This document shows positions 8,435-16,042 of a stretch of 64,000 nt of DNA, one piece after another. The stretch spans positions 62,001 to 126,000 of the forward strand of contig NZ_ATLO01000027.1 of assembly GCF_000416235.1 (NCBI RefSeq). Direction: 5' to 3'. Both the position numbers and the translations under genes were made by a program. How positions within the stretch are numbered: position 1 is the stretch's first letter; every line of letters starts with the position of its first letter. This DNA is from Pseudomonas sp. CFII64 (GTDB lineage: Bacteria > Pseudomonadota > Gammaproteobacteria > Pseudomonadales > Pseudomonadaceae). The notes beneath the pieces were generated by a model. That model did no database searches, was not told where the DNA came from, and saw only the letters and a list, made by a program, of their open reading frames with translations.

Positions 8435-9283
8435 TCAGTCAGCCTGCACCGTGCGTTGGCGCTGTTCGCCGAGACCAGCGATGCCCAGGCGCATTTCCTG
8501 GCCTGCGCGCAGGAACACCGGCTCGGGCTTCACGCCAAGGCCCACGCCCGGTGGCGTGCCGGTGGAAATGACGTCCCCCGGTTGCAACGACATGCAGCGG
8601 CTGAGGTAGGCAATCAGCGCAGGAATCTGGAACACCAGGGTGCGGGTGTTGCCGTTCTGATAGCGATGGCCATCGACTTCCAGCCAGAGATCCAGCTGGT
8701 GCGGGTCGCTGATCTCGTCGCGGGTCACCAGCCATGGACCGATAGGCCCGAAGGTGTCGAAACCCTTGCCTTTGTCCCAGGTGCCGCCGCGTTCAAGCTG
8801 CCATTCGCGCTCGGACACGTCGTTGATGACGCAGTAGCCCGCGACGTGGTCCATGGCGTTGCTCTCGTCGATGTAGCGACCGCCCTTGCCGATCACCACG
8901 CCCAACTCGACTTCCCAGTCGGTTTTGGTCGAGCCGCGCGGGATCTGCACGTCATCGTTCGGGCCGTTGATGGCGCTGGTCCATTTATTGAAAATCACCG
9001 GTTCGCTGGGGACTGGCATGTTCGATTCTGCCGCGTGATCGGCGTAGTTGAGGCCAATGCAAATGAACTTGCCGACCTGGCCGACACACGCGCCGATGCG
9101 TGGCGAGCCACTCACCAAAGGCAAGCTGGCAACGTCGAGCTTGCTCAGTGCATCCAGGCTGGAAGGCTCCAGAGCCTTGCCGGCCAAATCAGTGATGTGA
9201 GCCGACAAATCGCGAATCTGTCCCTGGGCGTCCAGCAGCCCTGGTTTTTCCTGGCCTTTATCGCCATAGCGCAGCAGTTTCAT
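8435..9283 (-). CDS. FAH-family 2,4-diketo-3-deoxy-aldonate hydrolase
   Basis: 282-residue fumarylacetoacetate-hydrolase-like enzyme close to the 2,4-diketo-3-deoxy-L-fuconate/rhamnonate hydrolases (LRA6 type). These cleave the diketo acid to pyruvate plus a hydroxy acid. Seen are FICIGLNYADHAAES, the metal ligands in TDWEVELGVVIGKGG (two Glu) and VINDVSERE (Asp), and GDVISTGTPPGVG near the C-terminus. AGGAT precedes the start. It lies 31 bp from the SDR that would make its substrate, giving the oxidative route (aldonate, ketodeoxyaldonate, diketo acid, pyruvate). Confidence 0.83.
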   Translation of the reverse strand: MKLLRYGDKGQEKPGLLDAQGQIRDLSAHITDLAGKALEPSSLDALSKLDVASLPLVSGSPRIGACVGQVGKFICIGLNYADHAAESNMPVPSEPVIFNKWTSAINGPNDDVQIPRGSTKTDWEVELGVVIGKGGRYIDESNAMDHVAGYCVINDVSEREWQLERGGTWDKGKGFDTFGPIGPWLVTRDEISDPHQLDLWLEVDGHRYQNGNTRTLVFQIPALIAYLSRCMSLQPGDVISTGTPPGVGLGVKPEPVFLRAGQEMRLGIAGLGEQRQRTVQAD

Positions 9284-9314
9284 AGAAGAATCCTGAATGG
9301 AGTTGAAGAAGGGA

Positions 9315-10055
9315 TCAGACGCTCATGCCACCATCGATGACATGCACGCCGCCGGTAGTGTAGGCACTGGCGTCGCTGGCCAGATACAGGGCGAGGCGGG
9401 CGATTTCTTCAGCCGTGCCGATGCGGCCCATGGGTTGGCGATCAACAAACGCCTGATAGACCTCCGTTTCCGTACGGCCTTGGGCGCGCGCCTGTTCAGC
9501 AATACGTTGGCGCAGGGAAGGTGAGTCCACCGTGCCGGGGCAGATGGCGTTGCAGCGAATGCCTTTGCTGACGTAATCGGTGGCCACTGACTTGGTCAGG
9601 CCGATGACGGCGGCTTTGCTGGCGGTGTAGGCAAAACGGTTGGGCACGCCTTTCACGCTGGAAGCCACCGAGGCCATGTTGACGATGCTGCCGCCGCCAG
9701 CCGCGAGCATGCCGGGCAGGAACGCGCGAATCATCCGGTACATGGCGGTAACGTTGAGGTCGAAGGAGAACTGCCAGGCCTGTTCGTCGCAATCGAGCAA
9801 CGCGCCGCTGTGCACGTAGCCTGCACAGTTGAACAGCACGTCCAGCGTGCCCACCTGTTGGGCAATGGCATCAATGGCCGAAGGCTGGGTCACGTCCAGC
9901 TGCAAAACCTGGATGCCGGGGATGTCCTGCAACGCTTCAATGTGCAGGTCGGTGGCGATCACCTGGGCCCCCGCTTGCTGGAAAGCCAGGACCGAAGCAC
10001 GGCCAATGCCTTGTGCCGCTGCGGTAATCAAAACGCGTTTGTTGGCGAGGTTCAT
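9315..10055 (-). CDS. SDR, 2-keto-3-deoxy-aldonate 4-dehydrogenase-like
   Basis: Short-chain dehydrogenase of 246 residues. It resembles 2-keto-3-deoxy-L-fuconate/rhamnonate dehydrogenases, which oxidise C4 to give the 2,4-diketo acid. Landmarks: TAAAQGIGRA cofactor motif, NCAGYVHSG, the catalytic Ser in VNMASVASS, YTASKAA (YxxxK), and a C-terminal RIGTAEEIARLALYLASD. Two starts are possible, ATG 10067 and ATG 10055. The latter has GGA seven bases upstream and is used here. First gene of the minus-strand operon, divergent from the LysR gene across about 105 bp that hold GATAAC-type sites. Confidence 0.84.
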   Translation of the reverse strand: MNLANKRVLITAAAQGIGRASVLAFQQAGAQVIATDLHIEALQDIPGIQVLQLDVTQPSAIDAIAQQVGTLDVLFNCAGYVHSGALLDCDEQAWQFSFDLNVTAMYRMIRAFLPGMLAAGGGSIVNMASVASSVKGVPNRFAYTASKAAVIGLTKSVATDYVSKGIRCNAICPGTVDSPSLRQRIAEQARAQGRTETEVYQAFVDRQPMGRIGTAEEIARLALYLASDASAYTTGGVHVIDGGMSV

Positions 10056-10090
10056 GGGGATATCCATTGTTGTTATTAAATACGCCGGAC

Positions 10091-10158
10091 ATAACCGTAG
10101 GGCGACTTGCCGATAATCTCCAATGAGATATTCTCAAGGCTTAATAACTGGAGGTTAT
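10091..10158. promoter_or_regulatory. Divergent control region with GATAAC-type LysR sites
   Basis: Between the SDR and the LysR gene lie an ATAACC half site (10091-10096), an imperfect repeat GATAATCTC/GAGATATTC (10112-10120 and 10125-10133) and a perfect ATAAC-N5-GTTAT palindrome (10144-10158). The palindrome ends 3 bp before the LysR ATG and contains its GGAGG ribosome binding site. The same palindrome, GATAACC-N3-GGTTATC, recurs at 11117. I infer operators for the adjacent LysR protein, with self-control by masking its own ribosome site. Confidence 0.6.
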
Positions 10159-10161
10159 CGG

Positions 10162-11118
10162 ATGGCGGACGTCGGCTTCAAACAGCTGTGCAATTGGCTG
10201 AGGTTCCGCCACTTGGTCTTGATCGATACCCTGGCCCGTACGCAGAACATGCACGCCACGGCGCAGGCGATGAATATCAGCCAGCCGGCGGTGAGCAAAA
10301 TGCTCCGCGAGGTCGAGAAACAATTCGGCTTTGACTTGTTTCAGCGGTTGCCGCGCAGCATGTCGCCCACCGATCTGGGCAGCCATGTCGCTCGCTACGC
10401 GCAGATCGCCCTCAATGATGCCGAGCATTTCGTGGGTCAGATCAATCATCTGCGCCAGGGCGGACACGGTCTGCTGAAGATCGGTACCATTTTTGCGCCT
10501 ACTTCGGTGGCGCTGCCCGCCGCGATTGTCGGCATCAAGCAACGTTGGCCGCTGCTCGCGCTGGATGTCCTGGAAGGCACCAGCGCCAATCTGTTGAGCA
10601 TGCTCGAACACAAGCAACTGGATCTGGTCATCGCCCGGTTCACGCTGGACAGCCATCGCAAACTGTTCGACTTCCAGGCGCTGGCGCCGGAGCCGCTGTG
10701 CCTGGTCACCGGCAGCCAGCATCCACTGGCCGGTGCGCGGGAATTACCGTTGGCCGAACTCGGCAGCTGGCCTTGGATCGTTTATCCGGCGGGCACCCCA
10801 ATGCGCGCCCGGCTGGAGCGAGCCTTTGCCGAGGCGGGCATGCAGACCCCGGAAAACACCGTGGAAACCAGTTCAATGCAGACCACGCTGCAACTGCTGC
10901 AAACCGCGCCCATGGTGGCGATGCTTGCTGAATCCATGGTCGGGCCAGACGTGCAGGCCGGTCGCCTGACCCGTCTGGCGCTGCCGTTTCCGCTGGTTCT
11001 GGCTGACTACGGGATCATTACCCGGCGCAACGAGACACCCGGCTGGTCCGCCCAGGCCTTCATCGAAGAGCTGCTGGCGGGCGCAGATGCCCTGCGCAGC
11101 GCACGCCAGACGCCTTGA
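10162..11118 (+). CDS. LysR-family regulator of the aldonate cluster
   Basis: 318-residue LysR-type transcription regulator. N-terminal winged helix-turn-helix at about residues 20-80 (LARTQNMHATAQAMNISQPA, then SKMLREVEKQFG), followed by an effector-binding domain (about 95-310). The open frame starts at 10123, but ATG 10162 has GGAGG eight bases ahead and fits the family length. Divergent to the aldonate operon and followed by an MFS gene in the same direction, so it presumably senses a sugar acid or a keto-deoxy intermediate and controls both sides. Confidence 0.85.
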   Translation: MADVGFKQLCNWLRFRHLVLIDTLARTQNMHATAQAMNISQPAVSKMLREVEKQFGFDLFQRLPRSMSPTDLGSHVARYAQIALNDAEHFVGQINHLRQGGHGLLKIGTIFAPTSVALPAAIVGIKQRWPLLALDVLEGTSANLLSMLEHKQLDLVIARFTLDSHRKLFDFQALAPEPLCLVTGSQHPLAGARELPLAELGSWPWIVYPAGTPMRARLERAFAEAGMQTPENTVETSSMQTTLQLLQTAPMVAMLAESMVGPDVQAGRLTRLALPFPLVLADYGIITRRNETPGWSAQAFIEELLAGADALRSARQTP

Positions 11119-11133
11119 TAACCGTTGGTTATC
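11117..11133. promoter_or_regulatory. GATAACC-N3-GGTTATC palindrome before the second MFS gene
   Basis: Perfect 7-bp inverted repeat GATAACC/GGTTATC with a 3-bp centre, overlapping the LysR stop codon and 103 bp upstream of the MFS start. Its half sites match those in the LysR/SDR divergent region. Probable operator of the LysR protein for the MFS gene. Confidence 0.6.
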
Positions 11134-11235
11134 GTTTGATTGAATCTCGTCATTGGGCAGCTGGCAATCGGCCTACTAGAGTGACCGACGCTCCACCTCG
11201 ACGGTAGGGGCGTCAACCGCTCAGCAGAGGCGCGC

Positions 11236-12522
11236 ATGAGAACAATAAAAAGCTACAAGACGCTGACCATCCTGTTCCTGTTTCTGATTGGCGTAGTCAA
11301 CTATCTGGACCGCAGTGCGCTGTCCATCGCCAACACCTCCATCCAGAAAGACCTGGCCATCAGCCCGATGCAGATGGGCATCATGCTCTCGGCCTTTTCC
11401 GTCGCCTACGCGTTTTCGCAGTTGCCCCTAGGCGCCTTGATCGATCGTCTGGGCAGCAAGCTGGCGCTGGGTGGATCGCTGATTGTCTGGTCGATCGCCC
11501 AGGCTGCGTTCGGCCTGTTTAGCAGCTACGGACACCTGGTTGGCTTGCGGGTGCTGCTGGGGATTGGCGAAGCGCCGGTGTTCCCGTCAGCGGCCAAAGC
11601 GTTGTCGGAGTGGTTCGACACCAAGGAGCGCGGCACAGCAACCGGCTGGGTCTGGTCCTCGACCTGCATCGGGCCGTGCCTGGCACCGCCGTTGCTGACG
11701 TTGTTCATGGTCCATCTGGGCTGGCGGGGCATGTTCGTGCTCACCGGCATCATCGGTCTGATCCTGGCCGCCTGCTGGTTTGCCTTCTACAAGAGCAAGG
11801 CGCAGTACATGGCCGAGACCGGGCGCGCCGAGCCGGTGCCCGCGCAGGTCAAACAAAGTACCGGGCCGAAAGTGCGCTGGACCGCGTTGTTCAAGGACCG
11901 CAACACCTGGGGCGCTTTTCTCGGTTTCATGGGCGTGATTTACATGATCTGGCTCAACCTGACCTGGTTGCCCGGTTACTTCGAACGCGAGCACGGCCTG
12001 GACCTGTACCGCACCGCCTGGGTGGTCTCGCTGGCGTATCTGTTCGGCGCGCTGGGCACCATCGTTGCCGGCAAGGTCTGCGACAAGCTGGTTGCCCGAG
12101 GCATGAAAGTGCTCGCCAGCCGCAAGCTGATGGTGATCATGGGGTTGCTCGGCGGTGCGCTGTTTACCCTGATCGTGGCGTTCACCACCAACGTGGTTGC
12201 CTGCGTGGTGCTGCTGTGCCTGACGATGTTTTTCATCAACATTTCCAGCGCCACGGCGTGGATGATCGTCAACACCATCGTGCCATCGGAGCGGGTCGCA
12301 TCGTTCGGCTCGATCCAGAATTTCGGCGGCTACCTGGCAGGCTCCATCGCGCCGATTCTCACCGGTTTCAGCGTGCAGCAGAGCGGCTCGTTCTCCTCGG
12401 CGTTCGTGATCAGCGCCGTGGTTGCGGCCTGCTCGGCGGTGGCGTACTTCACGTTGCTCAAGGAACCTGCGGCGAAAGTGGAGCCATTGGCGACAGCCGA
12501 CGGCGTGCATTCGGCGGGCTGA
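11236..12522 (+). CDS. MFS transporter (ACS-type sugar acid/anion carrier)
   Basis: 428-residue carrier with about 12 membrane segments. The first helix contains LIGVVNYLDRSALSIAN, whose Asp-Arg pair is typical of the hexuronate/glucarate (ExuT/GudP) branch. This is followed by LSAFSVAYAFSQLPLGALID and LVGLRVLLGIGEAPVFPSA. It has its own upstream palindrome shared with the LysR control region, so it is likely a second uptake system for the aldonate cluster, perhaps with different substrate range. It converges with the small minus-strand gene at 12526 with only 3 bp between them. Confidence 0.86.
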   Translation: MRTIKSYKTLTILFLFLIGVVNYLDRSALSIANTSIQKDLAISPMQMGIMLSAFSVAYAFSQLPLGALIDRLGSKLALGGSLIVWSIAQAAFGLFSSYGHLVGLRVLLGIGEAPVFPSAAKALSEWFDTKERGTATGWVWSSTCIGPCLAPPLLTLFMVHLGWRGMFVLTGIIGLILAACWFAFYKSKAQYMAETGRAEPVPAQVKQSTGPKVRWTALFKDRNTWGAFLGFMGVIYMIWLNLTWLPGYFEREHGLDLYRTAWVVSLAYLFGALGTIVAGKVCDKLVARGMKVLASRKLMVIMGLLGGALFTLIVAFTTNVVACVVLLCLTMFFINISSATAWMIVNTIVPSERVASFGSIQNFGGYLAGSIAPILTGFSVQQSGSFSSAFVISAVVAACSAVAYFTLLKEPAAKVEPLATADGVHSAG

Positions 12523-12525
12523 GGT

Positions 12526-12939
12526 TCAGGTATCGCGCAACAGGTCGTTGGCGTTGAGCAGTTCGTAGGCGATTTCCGGGTGCTTTTCCAGCCCCCGGCG
12601 AATCGCCGCCGGGATCGACTGCCGGGTCTTGCGGCACAGGCCCGGCCGTTCACTCAGCGTGATGCCGATGCCGCGCATGGTGCGCACTTCGTTGAAGCCC
12701 GGCTCGATATGCACGCGCACGCCCAGCTGTTCATAAATCCGGCCCTGCAAGCGCTGCAAGTCGGCAAGGCTCTGCAGGTTCTCCAGTCGCTCCAGCAGAC
12801 GCTTCTCTTCGCTGCGATTGAGGAACAGCACGCGTACATCCGCGCCCGGAGTTTCCAGCAGCGAGTCTCGCCCGCAATCGCAGGCGCCGGGCGGGCAGGG
12901 TGGGCGAATCGGCAGAGGCGTCGTCATGGGAGCAATCAT
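12526..12939 (-). CDS. Hypothetical protein with N-terminal Cys cluster
   Basis: 137 residues from ATG 12939 (GAGA upstream); a longer frame to 12993 exists but has no ribosome site. Not recognised. The N-terminus has CPPGACDCGRD, a compact cysteine group that could hold a metal. The rest is helical and charged (NRSEEKRLLERLENLQSLAD) and ends IAYELLNANDLLRD. No signal peptide or membrane helix. It is convergent with the MFS gene and 127 bp from the GNAT gene on the other strand. Confidence 0.65.
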   Translation of the reverse strand: MIAPMTTPLPIRPPCPPGACDCGRDSLLETPGADVRVLFLNRSEEKRLLERLENLQSLADLQRLQGRIYEQLGVRVHIEPGFNEVRTMRGIGITLSERPGLCRKTRQSIPAAIRRGLEKHPEIAYELLNANDLLRDT

Positions 12940-13066
12940 AAGGGTCTCGGATCGAATTTGCCCATGGGCTTGTGCGCCTGATTGAGCGGCCATCGAGCGG
13001 CCGGCTTGCCAAGCGCAGCCTGAATCCCGAAGATTGCCGCTTCACTGACCGTTCAAGGCTGTTCTG

Positions 13067-13648
13067 ATGATCCATATCCGCTCCATGACTGCCGAAGACT
13101 TCGAGCGCTTCTGGCCCACTTTCCACGCCGTGGTCAGCGCGCAAGAGACTTACGCCTATGACCCGGAAACGACCCGGGAGCAGGCGTTGCAGCTATGGCT
13201 GGAGCTGCCGTTGCACACCTTCGTCGCCGAAGAAGATGGCGAGTTGCTGGGCAGCTACTACCTCAAGGCCAACGCCGCCGGTCCCGGCAAACATGTCTGC
13301 AACTGCGGCTACATGGTCAACGAAGCCGCGCGTGGCAAGGGCGTCGCGCGCCTGATGTGCGAACACTCCCAGCGCGTTGCGACCGACGCGGGCTTTTTGG
13401 CCATGCAGTTCAATTCCGTGGTGTCGAGCAATGAAGTGGCGGTCGCGCTTTGGCAAAAACTAGGCTTCGACGTGGTCGGTCGCCTGCCGCGCGCCTATCG
13501 CCACGGGCGTTTGGGATTGGTCGATTGTCTGGTGATGTTCAAATGGCTGGCGCACGAGCAATCTTCCGAACAGCCCGCAGCGCCGAAGCTCATCGGGCGC
13601 AAGAATATTGAGTCCGTGGTGTCGCGACCGCGGCGTAGTAAGCCGTAA
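13067..13648 (+). CDS. GNAT-family N-acetyltransferase
   Basis: 193-residue acetyl-CoA-dependent acetyltransferase of the GNAT fold. The acetyl-CoA loop is visible as YMVNEAARGKGVARLMCEHS (motif A, RGKGVA), followed by NEVAVALWQKLGFDVVGRLP, the usual motif B region. The N-terminus IRSMTAEDFERFWPTF is the standard first strand and helix. The C-terminal 30 residues are polar and probably disordered. Substrate unknown; ATG is preceded by a weak ribosome site. It ends 12 bp from a convergent L,D-transpeptidase gene. Confidence 0.85.
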   Translation: MIHIRSMTAEDFERFWPTFHAVVSAQETYAYDPETTREQALQLWLELPLHTFVAEEDGELLGSYYLKANAAGPGKHVCNCGYMVNEAARGKGVARLMCEHSQRVATDAGFLAMQFNSVVSSNEVAVALWQKLGFDVVGRLPRAYRHGRLGLVDCLVMFKWLAHEQSSEQPAAPKLIGRKNIESVVSRPRRSKP

Positions 13649-13660
13649 ACAACGGAAGTG

Positions 13661-14374
13661 CTAACCGCCCTTGGCAGCAGGCAAACTGGCGATCTGCCGC
13701 GACTGGCAATTCAGGTATGCCGAGGATTTCAGCCAGCGCTGGTCGGGGTACCAGGCGAACATGAATTGGCCATCCTTGAGTTTGTCGATCACCTGACGCG
13801 CCACTTGCGGGCGTACTGCCGGGCAGCCCTGGCTGCGTCCGATACGGCCCTGCCGCTCGCTCCACAGCGGGTTCACATAATCAGCGGCATGGATCACGAT
13901 GTCCCGATCACGGGCGCGATCATTGAAACCCGGTTCAAGACCGTCCATGCGCAGTGAGTAACCGTGGCTGCCTTCATAGCTTTCCTGGGTGCGGAACAAG
14001 CCCAGGCTGGACTGATAACTGCCCATGCGATTGGAGAATTGCGTGGCGAAGTTCTCACCGGATTTTTGTCCATGGGCCACCAGATCGCGCAGCACTAATG
14101 TGCGTTTGCTGAGGTCGAAGATCCACAGCCGACGAGCGGTGGAGGGCTGGGAATAGTCAATAACGGCCAGATGTTTGGCTTGTCGGTCACCACTGCTGAC
14201 TGCGCATTGCACCGCATTCAGGGCACTTTTCAGTACTGTGGGGTTGAGATCGGGGGCGGCTTTGGTGAGCTTGCTGTAAAGAATCTGATTATTGCTGCCG
14301 GCGGCGAGGGCTGGACCGCAGGTTGCGCATAGGGTAATAGCTGCCAGACAGAGTCGGCGCATGAAGGTCAGCAT
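13661..14374 (-). CDS. Secreted L,D-transpeptidase catalytic-domain protein (YkuD_2 type)
   Basis: 237-residue protein with a signal peptide (MRRLCLAAITLCATCGPALA, cleaved after about residue 25). The domain matches the murein L,D-transpeptidase-like family PF13645: GSYQSSLGLFRTQESYEG, SLRMDGLEPGFND, the His in DIVIHAADYV and the Cys motif GRSQGCPAVR. It should cross-link peptidoglycan or anchor proteins in the periplasm. It is divergent (85 bp) from a second, YcbB-type L,D-transpeptidase, so both wall enzymes share one control region. Confidence 0.85.
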   Translation of the reverse strand: MLTFMRRLCLAAITLCATCGPALAAGSNNQILYSKLTKAAPDLNPTVLKSALNAVQCAVSSGDRQAKHLAVIDYSQPSTARRLWIFDLSKRTLVLRDLVAHGQKSGENFATQFSNRMGSYQSSLGLFRTQESYEGSHGYSLRMDGLEPGFNDRARDRDIVIHAADYVNPLWSERQGRIGRSQGCPAVRPQVARQVIDKLKDGQFMFAWYPDQRWLKSSAYLNCQSRQIASLPAAKGG

Positions 14375-14458
14375 GTGCAGGGAGTCCTCGCCAGTGAGCG
14401 GCTTCTGATTCCTGTTGGTATTCCGTCACATCGACGGCCATGGAGTGGAGTGAAGTAG

Positions 14459-16030
14459 TTGGTCAAAAAACGTGCATATTACTTGAGCATCTGCTTGCTC
14501 GCTGCGCCATTGGTCGCGATTGCCCAGGACGGGCTCATCGAACCACAGAGCCCGGTGCAATTGGCGCTCACTCAATTGCCAGTGCAATGCCCGGTTCTGG
14601 CTTTGCGTCTGGACATGCCGGCGCTCAGTCTGTTGCAGGCCTTTTATCAGCAGCAGGGCTACTTGCCGGTCTGGTCCGTCCAGGGGCGCCTGTCACTATT
14701 GGAGGCCGAGCTTCGGCAACTGGCCGACGACGGTCTCAATCCGGCGGACTACACCAGACCCGCCGATCCGGCTGCTGCTGACTCGGTCTGCGCCGACCTC
14801 AATACCAGCCAGCATTACCTGCAAGCCTTGCAGGACCTGCGTTACGGCCGGTTGCTGCAAGCGCGTTTCGAGCCGCTTTGGCGCTCCCGGGAAGTCACCC
14901 TTGATCGTCCGGCACAAGTATTGGCCATTGCCGGCCCCGGTTTGCAGGACATGGCCGGCGCGTTTCGCCTGGCGCGGCCAATGCTGGAGCAGTACCAGAA
15001 TCTGCGTCGGGTCTATGCCCAGCAGCGGCAATTGGCGTTGCTCAACTGGAAGCCCGTCGACAGCGGCCCCTTGTTGCGTCCCGACATGCAGGATGCGCGG
15101 GTTCCTCAATTGGCCCAGCGACTGTTCAGCGAAGGCTATCTGAGCAGCCCGTTTGCCGGGCCGGATAACGCTTACGGCCCGGCATTGGTGAATGCCGTGA
15201 AAAGCTTTCAGCTCAATCATTCGCTGCAGTCCGATGGCGTCATTGGCCAGGGAACGGTGAATGAGTTGAACATCAGCCCGGCGATGCGCCGCGAACAGCT
15301 GCGGATAAACCTGGAGCGCTTTCGCTGGCTTGCCCAGGATCTGGAGCCCGACAGTGTGCTGGTCAACGTGGCGGCGGCGCAATTGAGCGTCTACAAGGGC
15401 GGCGTTTCGGTCTGGCAAACCCGCACGCAGGTAGGCCGTGCCGAACGGCAGACGCCGCTGCTCAAATCCGTGGTCACCCGCTTGACGCTCAACCCGACCT
15501 GGACCATTCCACCGACTATTCTGCGCGAAGACAAATTGCCGGAAATCCGCCGCGATCATGGCTTCCTGCTCAAACACAACCTGCAAGTGCTGGACCTCGC
15601 CGGCAACCCACTGACGGCTGAAGACATCGATTGGGACAATCCGGGCAATATCCTGTTGCGCCAGGATGCCGGGCCAAAAAACCCGCTAGGCAGGATCGTC
15701 ATCCGGTTTCCCAACCCTTATTCGGTGTACCTGCACGACACGCCCAGTCAGGCACTGTTCAGCAAAGGCCCGCGCGCTTTCAGTTCCGGCTGCGTGCGGG
15801 TCGAGCAACCGCTGCTCCTGCGCGACATGCTGCTGAGCCCTGCGGATCGGGAGCGTACCGAAGTGTTGCTCACCACTGGCATCACCCACGAATTCCGGTT
15901 GAGCAAACCTGTGCCGATCCTGCTCACCTACTGGACTGCCCAGGTCGATAGCCAAGGCCAGCTGCTCTATGTTCCGGATGTGTATGGCCGCGACCCGGCG
16001 CTGGCGACAGCGATGCTGGCTCATCCCTGA
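14459..16030 (+). CDS. L,D-transpeptidase with peptidoglycan-binding domain (YcbB/LdtD-like)
   Basis: 523-residue periplasmic L,D-transpeptidase. Signal peptide in the first about 22 residues (LSICLLAAPLVAIAQD). Residues about 30-220 form the scaffold domain, a PG_binding_1 motif lies around 240-270 (YGPALVNAVKSFQLNHSLQS, then DGVIGQGTVNEL), and the catalytic YkuD domain follows (about 300-480) with HDTPSQALFS and the Cys motif FSSGCVRVEQP. The start is TTG at 14459, with GGAGTG eight bases before it. The size fits the family that makes 3-3 cross-links. Divergent from the other L,D-transpeptidase. Confidence 0.88.
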   Translation: MVKKRAYYLSICLLAAPLVAIAQDGLIEPQSPVQLALTQLPVQCPVLALRLDMPALSLLQAFYQQQGYLPVWSVQGRLSLLEAELRQLADDGLNPADYTRPADPAAADSVCADLNTSQHYLQALQDLRYGRLLQARFEPLWRSREVTLDRPAQVLAIAGPGLQDMAGAFRLARPMLEQYQNLRRVYAQQRQLALLNWKPVDSGPLLRPDMQDARVPQLAQRLFSEGYLSSPFAGPDNAYGPALVNAVKSFQLNHSLQSDGVIGQGTVNELNISPAMRREQLRINLERFRWLAQDLEPDSVLVNVAAAQLSVYKGGVSVWQTRTQVGRAERQTPLLKSVVTRLTLNPTWTIPPTILREDKLPEIRRDHGFLLKHNLQVLDLAGNPLTAEDIDWDNPGNILLRQDAGPKNPLGRIVIRFPNPYSVYLHDTPSQALFSKGPRAFSSGCVRVEQPLLLRDMLLSPADRERTEVLLTTGITHEFRLSKPVPILLTYWTAQVDSQGQLLYVPDVYGRDPALATAMLAHP

Positions 16031-16042
16031 GCCCGCCGTCGG

